Assembly: GCA_951813285.1 (NCBI GenBank)
Contig: OX638355.1
Location: 1,211,136 to 1,275,135, forward strand
Direction: 5' to 3'
Length of the DNA: 64,000 bases
Source: Terriglobia bacterium
GTDB lineage: Bacteria; Acidobacteriota; Terriglobia; Versatilivoradales; Versatilivoraceae
Numbering within the stretch: position 1 is the stretch's first letter; every line of letters starts with the position of its first letter. The notes beneath the pieces were generated by a model, which saw only the letters and a list, made by a program, of their open reading frames with translations, made no database searches and was not told the origin of the DNA. Below, piece after piece: positions 60,593 to 64,000 of this stretch. The translations under genes were made by a program, and so were the position numbers.

Positions 60593-61357
60593 TCAGACGC
60601 CCTTCCTCAGTGCAGCGAAAAAATCCGCCTCGAACAGCTCCTCGGCCTGCTTGAAGCGTTCCCGGCTGCCCAGGTCCGCCCACTTGGCCTCGTCGGCGCG
60701 GTAGGCCCGGACGGGCTGTCCCTGGCTCGCCACTTGCAGATAGGCGTCCACCAGCGAAAAGGGTGGGGAGAGGGTGAGCCTGTCCAGCAGGGCGGGGGAG
60801 ACTACCTGAATACCCATGAAGGACAGGGGCGTGAGGGGACCGTCGGGAGAGCGGGCCATGCGCTCTTGCCCGGTGGCCAGGGACTGCCAGCCGCACAGCC
60901 TTTGCCGGGAGTCGAAGAGCAGGCGCCGGGAGCTTTTTCGTTGGTGGACCGCCAGGGTCGCCAGGGCTCCGGAATCGAGGTGGGCCTGCGACAGTCGTCC
61001 CAGGTGCAGGTCGCTGAGCACGTCCACGTTGTGGACCAGAAAGGGTTCCCCGCCGTCGAAGAACCAGCCGGCTCGTTGCAGGCCGCCGCCGGTGTCCAGC
61101 AGTTGCTCTTCCCGGGAAACCGCCAGCGTGAGGCCGGCCAGGCGGTGACGCCGGCGGTAGCCGGTCAGGAATTCCGCCACCTGGTCGGCCAGGTGGTGGG
61201 TGTTGACGATGATCTCCCTGAAGCCCTGTTGAGCCAATCGAGAGATGACCCCGGCCAACAGGGGGATTCCCTGAATTTCCACCAGCGCCTTGGGCTTTTG
61301 GCGGCCCAGCGGACCCAGGCGCGTTCCCCGCCCGGCTGCCAGGATCATGGCTTTCAT
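60593..61357 (-). CDS. murU: nucleotidyltransferase (MurU-like, MurNAc-1-phosphate uridylyltransferase)
   Basis: A 254-residue sugar-1-phosphate nucleotidyltransferase. The N-terminal signature MKAMILAAGRGTRLGPLGRQKPKALVEI is the GxGxRxxPLTxxxPKxxLP-type motif, with HNVDVLSDL (Asp for metal) later and DLGSRERFKQAEEL near the C-terminus. MurU makes UDP-MurNAc from recycled MurNAc-1-P. Its start overlaps the stop of the kinase fusion gene (ATGA), which provides the sugar-1-phosphate. Confidence 0.88.
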   Translation of the reverse strand: MKAMILAAGRGTRLGPLGRQKPKALVEIQGIPLLAGVISRLAQQGFREIIVNTHHLADQVAEFLTGYRRRHRLAGLTLAVSREEQLLDTGGGLQRAGWFFDGGEPFLVHNVDVLSDLHLGRLSQAHLDSGALATLAVHQRKSSRRLLFDSRQRLCGWQSLATGQERMARSPDGPLTPLSFMGIQVVSPALLDRLTLSPPFSLVDAYLQVASQGQPVRAYRADEAKWADLGSRERFKQAEELFEADFFAALRKGV

Positions 61358-62790
61358 GGCATGGATTCCAGCTCCCGGTGGTGAAGATCGACTCGAAGAT
61401 CCTTCCGGGATCGGAGGTGGAGGGCCAGGCGCTCGGCGCAGAACACGGACCGGTGGCGCCCCCCGGTGCAGCCGAAGGCGACGGTCAGATCGGTGAAGTT
61501 TCGCCCCAGGTGGTGATTCACCGCCTGATCCACCAGCGTCCTGGTCTGAGTCAGGAAGCGCTGCACCTCGCGGTCCTCTTGCAGGAAGCCGACGACCTCC
61601 TGGTCCCGGCCGGTGAGAGGGGCGTAGGCTGGATTGCGGCCGGGGTTGGGCAGGATACGGCAGTCGAACACGTATCCTCCCCCATGCCCGGTCCGGTCCC
61701 GGGGCAGGCCCTGCTTGTAGGAAAAGCTCTTGACGTGAACGGTGAGCCCCGGTCGTTGCTCCTGTCCTTTCCGGCGCAGGGAATCGCATCCGATCATGCG
61801 CCGCCATACCTCCGACAACGCGGGCAGCCGGACCGGCAAGGCGCCCTGAGCCAGGAGTCCTTCCAGAGTGTGCAGGCCATAGGGAATGCTGGCCACGAAG
61901 TGGCTCTTGCCCTGGTGGAGTCCCCGGTAGCCGTAGGCGCCGAAGGCCTGCATCAGGCGCAACAGGGCGTAGGGCCGGTAGAAGCGCAAGAAGGTCTCCG
62001 GCTGGAGGGAGGTCAGATTGGCGGCCACTCCCAGGTAGTGATCCAGCAACTCATTCCTCAAGGACCAGGGCAGGTCCGCCTTGGAGTCCAGCAGCAGTGA
62101 AGCCACGTCATACTGCAGCGCGCCCTTCCGCCCCCCCTGGTAGTCGATGCAGTAAAGCCTTTCCTGGAACCACATGAGGTTGCGGGACTGGAAATCGCGG
62201 TAGAGGAAGTGGTTGGTGTCGGCTTCCATCAGGAAATCGATCAAGGTGTCGAAGTCATCCTCCAGCGCCTGTTCCTCGAAAGGGACATCCACCAGCTTCA
62301 GGAAGTGGTACTTGAAATAGTTCAGGTCCCAGCGCATGGACTGCCGATCGAAGCAGGGTCTGGGGTAGCACTCGGCATAGTCGAGATCCCGGCCGCCGAC
62401 GATCTGAAATCGGGCCAGCGTCTCCAGGGCCTGGCGGTAGAGACCGACCAGGCGTTCGGAGAATGCCTCCTCCCGGGCCAGGGTCGAGACCAGGGAAAAG
62501 AGAGTGACGTCACCCAGGTCCTGCTGCAGGTAGATATGGCGGTCCAGGTCCGAGGCGTGGATTTCGGGCACCGGCAGGCCCTGGCGGCGAAAGTGGCGGG
62601 AGAGCTTCAGGAAAGCCCGGTTTTCCTTGCGGTCGGGGTTGAAGGCTCCGATGACGGTCCGCCCCCTTCCGGTCATGCGGAAGTAGCGGCGGACCGATCC
62701 ATCGGCCGAGACCGGAGCCACCCCCTCTACGGGTTCACCGCACCACTGCCGGTAGAGTTCCTGCAGGCGGGTTGTGACGTCGGAGCCCAT
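61354..62790 (-). CDS. amgK: AmgK-type sugar kinase fused to a RapZ C-terminal domain
   Basis: A 478-residue fusion. The first about 340 residues are an aminoglycoside phosphotransferase-like kinase: HIYLQQDLGDVTLFSL, catalytic NHFLYRDFQSRNLMW, and the metal-binding DYQGGRKGALQYDVASLL, as in AmgK (MurNAc/GlcNAc anomeric kinase). The last about 120 are RapZ-C: VHVKSFSYKQGLPRD, FDCRILPNPGRNPAYAPLTGRD, and GCTGGRHRSVFCAERLA. RapZ-C binds glucosamine-6-phosphate in Enterobacteria. The RapZ ATPase (P-loop) half is absent. Coupled to murU, it implies peptidoglycan recycling with a built-in amino-sugar sensor. Confidence 0.88.
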   Translation of the reverse strand: MGSDVTTRLQELYRQWCGEPVEGVAPVSADGSVRRYFRMTGRGRTVIGAFNPDRKENRAFLKLSRHFRRQGLPVPEIHASDLDRHIYLQQDLGDVTLFSLVSTLAREEAFSERLVGLYRQALETLARFQIVGGRDLDYAECYPRPCFDRQSMRWDLNYFKYHFLKLVDVPFEEQALEDDFDTLIDFLMEADTNHFLYRDFQSRNLMWFQERLYCIDYQGGRKGALQYDVASLLLDSKADLPWSLRNELLDHYLGVAANLTSLQPETFLRFYRPYALLRLMQAFGAYGYRGLHQGKSHFVASIPYGLHTLEGLLAQGALPVRLPALSEVWRRMIGCDSLRRKGQEQRPGLTVHVKSFSYKQGLPRDRTGHGGGYVFDCRILPNPGRNPAYAPLTGRDQEVVGFLQEDREVQRFLTQTRTLVDQAVNHHLGRNFTDLTVAFGCTGGRHRSVFCAERLALHLRSRKDLRVDLHHRELESMP

Positions 62791-63058
62791 CGGTCTCGCG
62801 GAACCGGATTGCTTCCAGATGCACCTCGAAGATCATACACCAGGGCTGCCATCCCCTATCATGATCGGGATAATTCCACGGCTTGAGGACCGGCGCCAGG
62901 TCAGTGTCCGGCTTGGGCCAGGCGGCAGGGTCTTTGTGGTTGAACAGCGTCTGATAGAGGGTGTCTCCCCTTTGTGAGCGCCACGCCCGACAGCCCTTCT
63001 GCAGGGGTGATATAATCGCTCCCCAGAGGGTTTCATCGTGCAAGGAACAGGGCAGAAC
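62791..63058. other. intergenic gap between divergent genes
   Basis: 268 bp with no recognisable gene; contains the promoter region for the PSCyt protein and the AmgK-RapZ gene, but I see no clear consensus boxes. Confidence 0.5.
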
Positions 63059-64000
63059 ATGGGGCTGCGGCAGAGAGCCTGGGTGATCCGGGCGTCCGGC
63101 TCCGCATTGATAACGGCATGGCTCATCCTGGGGTTGATGGGAGTGCGGGTCCTGTCCCTGCCGGCTCAGGAGGTTGGTCCTCCCGGCTTCGATACCGACG
63201 TGCTGCCCATCTTTCAGCAGCATTGCCTGCAGTGTCACAGTGACCAGGCGCGTCAAGGGGGATTGTCCCTGGAGACCCTGGAAAGGGTACTGGCCGGCGG
63301 AGACTCGGGTGCGGTGGTGGTGGCCCACGAGCCTCTGGCAAGTCGGCTGCTGGTCCTGATCAACTCCGGCGGCATGCCCATGGGAGCACCGCCGCTGGGG
63401 GCGGGGGCCATCGACCTGGTTCGCCGCTGGATCGAAGCCGGGATGCCCGGGGAGACCGCGGAGACCCCTGTTCCCGCGACCGAGTCTCCCGTGCGCGAGC
63501 GGGAGGTGATGGCGGCCATTCTGGGGGCCAAGTGCCTGCCTTGCCACGGGCGCAGGCGCCAGGAAGCCGCCCTGGACCTGAGGACTCGAGAGGGTTTGTT
63601 GATAGGGGGAGAGTCGGGCCCCGCCGTCGTTCCCGGCAAGCCGGAGGAAAGCCTGCTGGTGCGGCGCATCCGGGCGCAGGAGATGCCGCCGCCCCATCTG
63701 CAGGAACAGTTCTCGGTGCGCGGCCTGACCTCGGTCGAGTTTGAGAAGGTGCAGGCCTGGATTGCCCAGGGAGCCCTGCCCGATCCCGAAAAGCCTCCCG
63801 AAACCAACCCGGGTCGGGATCCGATGGTAGGCTCCAAGGACCGGCAATTCTGGTCCTTTCGACCGCCCAGCCGGCCGGTCGAACCCCGCGTGAAGGGAAA
63901 GGATCGCGTCCGGAACCCGATAGACGCCTTCCTGCTGGCTCGATTGGAAGCAGAGGGCCTGGGCTTTTCCCCTCCGGCTGAGCGCTTGACCTTGATGAGG
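63059..64000 (+). CDS. planctomycete-type cytochrome c / DUF1549 protein (partial, runs off the end)
   Basis: An ATG at 63,059 opens a frame that runs to the end of the window (314 codons seen). A signal peptide-like segment (SALITAWLILGLMGVRVLSLPAQ) precedes a first cytochrome c domain with CLQCH and MPMGAPPLG, then a second with CLPCH and EMPPP. The stretch from NPIDAFLLARLEAEGL begins the PSCyt2 (DUF1549) domain; DUF1553 normally follows. These large periplasmic proteins occur in Planctomycetota and Acidobacteriota with sulfatases and DUF1501 proteins; function is unclear. Confidence 0.88.
   Translation, partial: MGLRQRAWVIRASGSALITAWLILGLMGVRVLSLPAQEVGPPGFDTDVLPIFQQHCLQCHSDQARQGGLSLETLERVLAGGDSGAVVVAHEPLASRLLVLINSGGMPMGAPPLGAGAIDLVRRWIEAGMPGETAETPVPATESPVREREVMAAILGAKCLPCHGRRRQEAALDLRTREGLLIGGESGPAVVPGKPEESLLVRRIRAQEMPPPHLQEQFSVRGLTSVEFEKVQAWIAQGALPDPEKPPETNPGRDPMVGSKDRQFWSFRPPSRPVEPRVKGKDRVRNPIDAFLLARLEAEGLGFSPPAERLTLMR

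Noticed and set aside
1-64000. tRNA, rRNA or riboswitch
   Set aside because: I found no cloverleaf-like segment, rRNA sequence or known riboswitch core by eye; a covariance-model scan would be needed to exclude them.

Overview
The window reads as chromosomal DNA of a GC-rich Gram-negative bacterium. A TonB-dependent receptor, a lipobox lipoprotein, an O-antigen-ligase-like protein, an AmgK/MurU-type wall-recycling pair, RNase J and a planctomycete-type cytochrome c protein occur together. That mix, plus many dispersed non-coding repeats, fits Acidobacteriota or a similar phylum, but no rRNA or strong marker gene is present, so this is an inference.

About 0-28 kb is mostly housekeeping: TPR protein, tRNA-dihydrouridine synthase, methyltransferase, O-antigen ligase-like protein, pyruvate-dehydrogenase-type E2 and E3, aldo/keto reductase, TonB receptor, PurA, GlgA, RsmA/KsgA, TrxB, RidA, an Lgt-like protein, FtsK, UppP, RNase J, a ThDP enzyme and an MFS exporter. 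Repeat blocks of 0.8-2.2 kb interrupt it at about 14.5-16.6 kb and 25.7-26.6 kb.

About 28.4-49.5 kb is a defence and toxin-antitoxin island. It holds an intact Phd/PIN pair, several decayed TA pairs, an XRE-ImmA gene whose promoter was split by a 1,487-bp IS with a 4-bp target duplication, and then four units. (1) A tightly overlapping operon: unknown 189-aa protein, QueC-like PP-loop enzyme, XRE-ImmA protease, PIN nuclease (32.86-36.60 kb). I cannot match this set to a named system, and it is the best candidate for something undescribed. (2) A sigma-factor / small acidic protein / ImmA-protease operon (39.02-37.25 kb), divergent from (3). (3) A compact CBASS operon: CD-NTase, stand-alone E2-like protein, patatin phospholipase (39.26-42.03 kb). 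(4) A type I restriction-modification locus hsdR-hsdM-[vapB-vapC'-mntA-hepT']-hsdS, where hsdS is half length and hepT carries a premature stop. A RHH/PIN pair and a small hsdM remnant mark the right edge.

About 49.5-64 kb returns to metabolism and envelope functions: PQQ-repeat lipoprotein, gamma-glutamyltranspeptidase, DUF2141 protein, FAD oxidoreductase, sugar isomerase-like protein, an amidohydrolase/Rieske pair, SDR, orphan DinJ-like antitoxin, MurU and an AmgK-RapZ fusion, and the start of a PSCyt/DUF1549 protein. A second 1.4-kb repeat block (57.75-59.18 kb) is an inverted copy of the block at 15.27-16.54 kb, so the central 41 kb is bracketed by long inverted repeats.

All calls come from reading sequence and motifs; no database search was possible.
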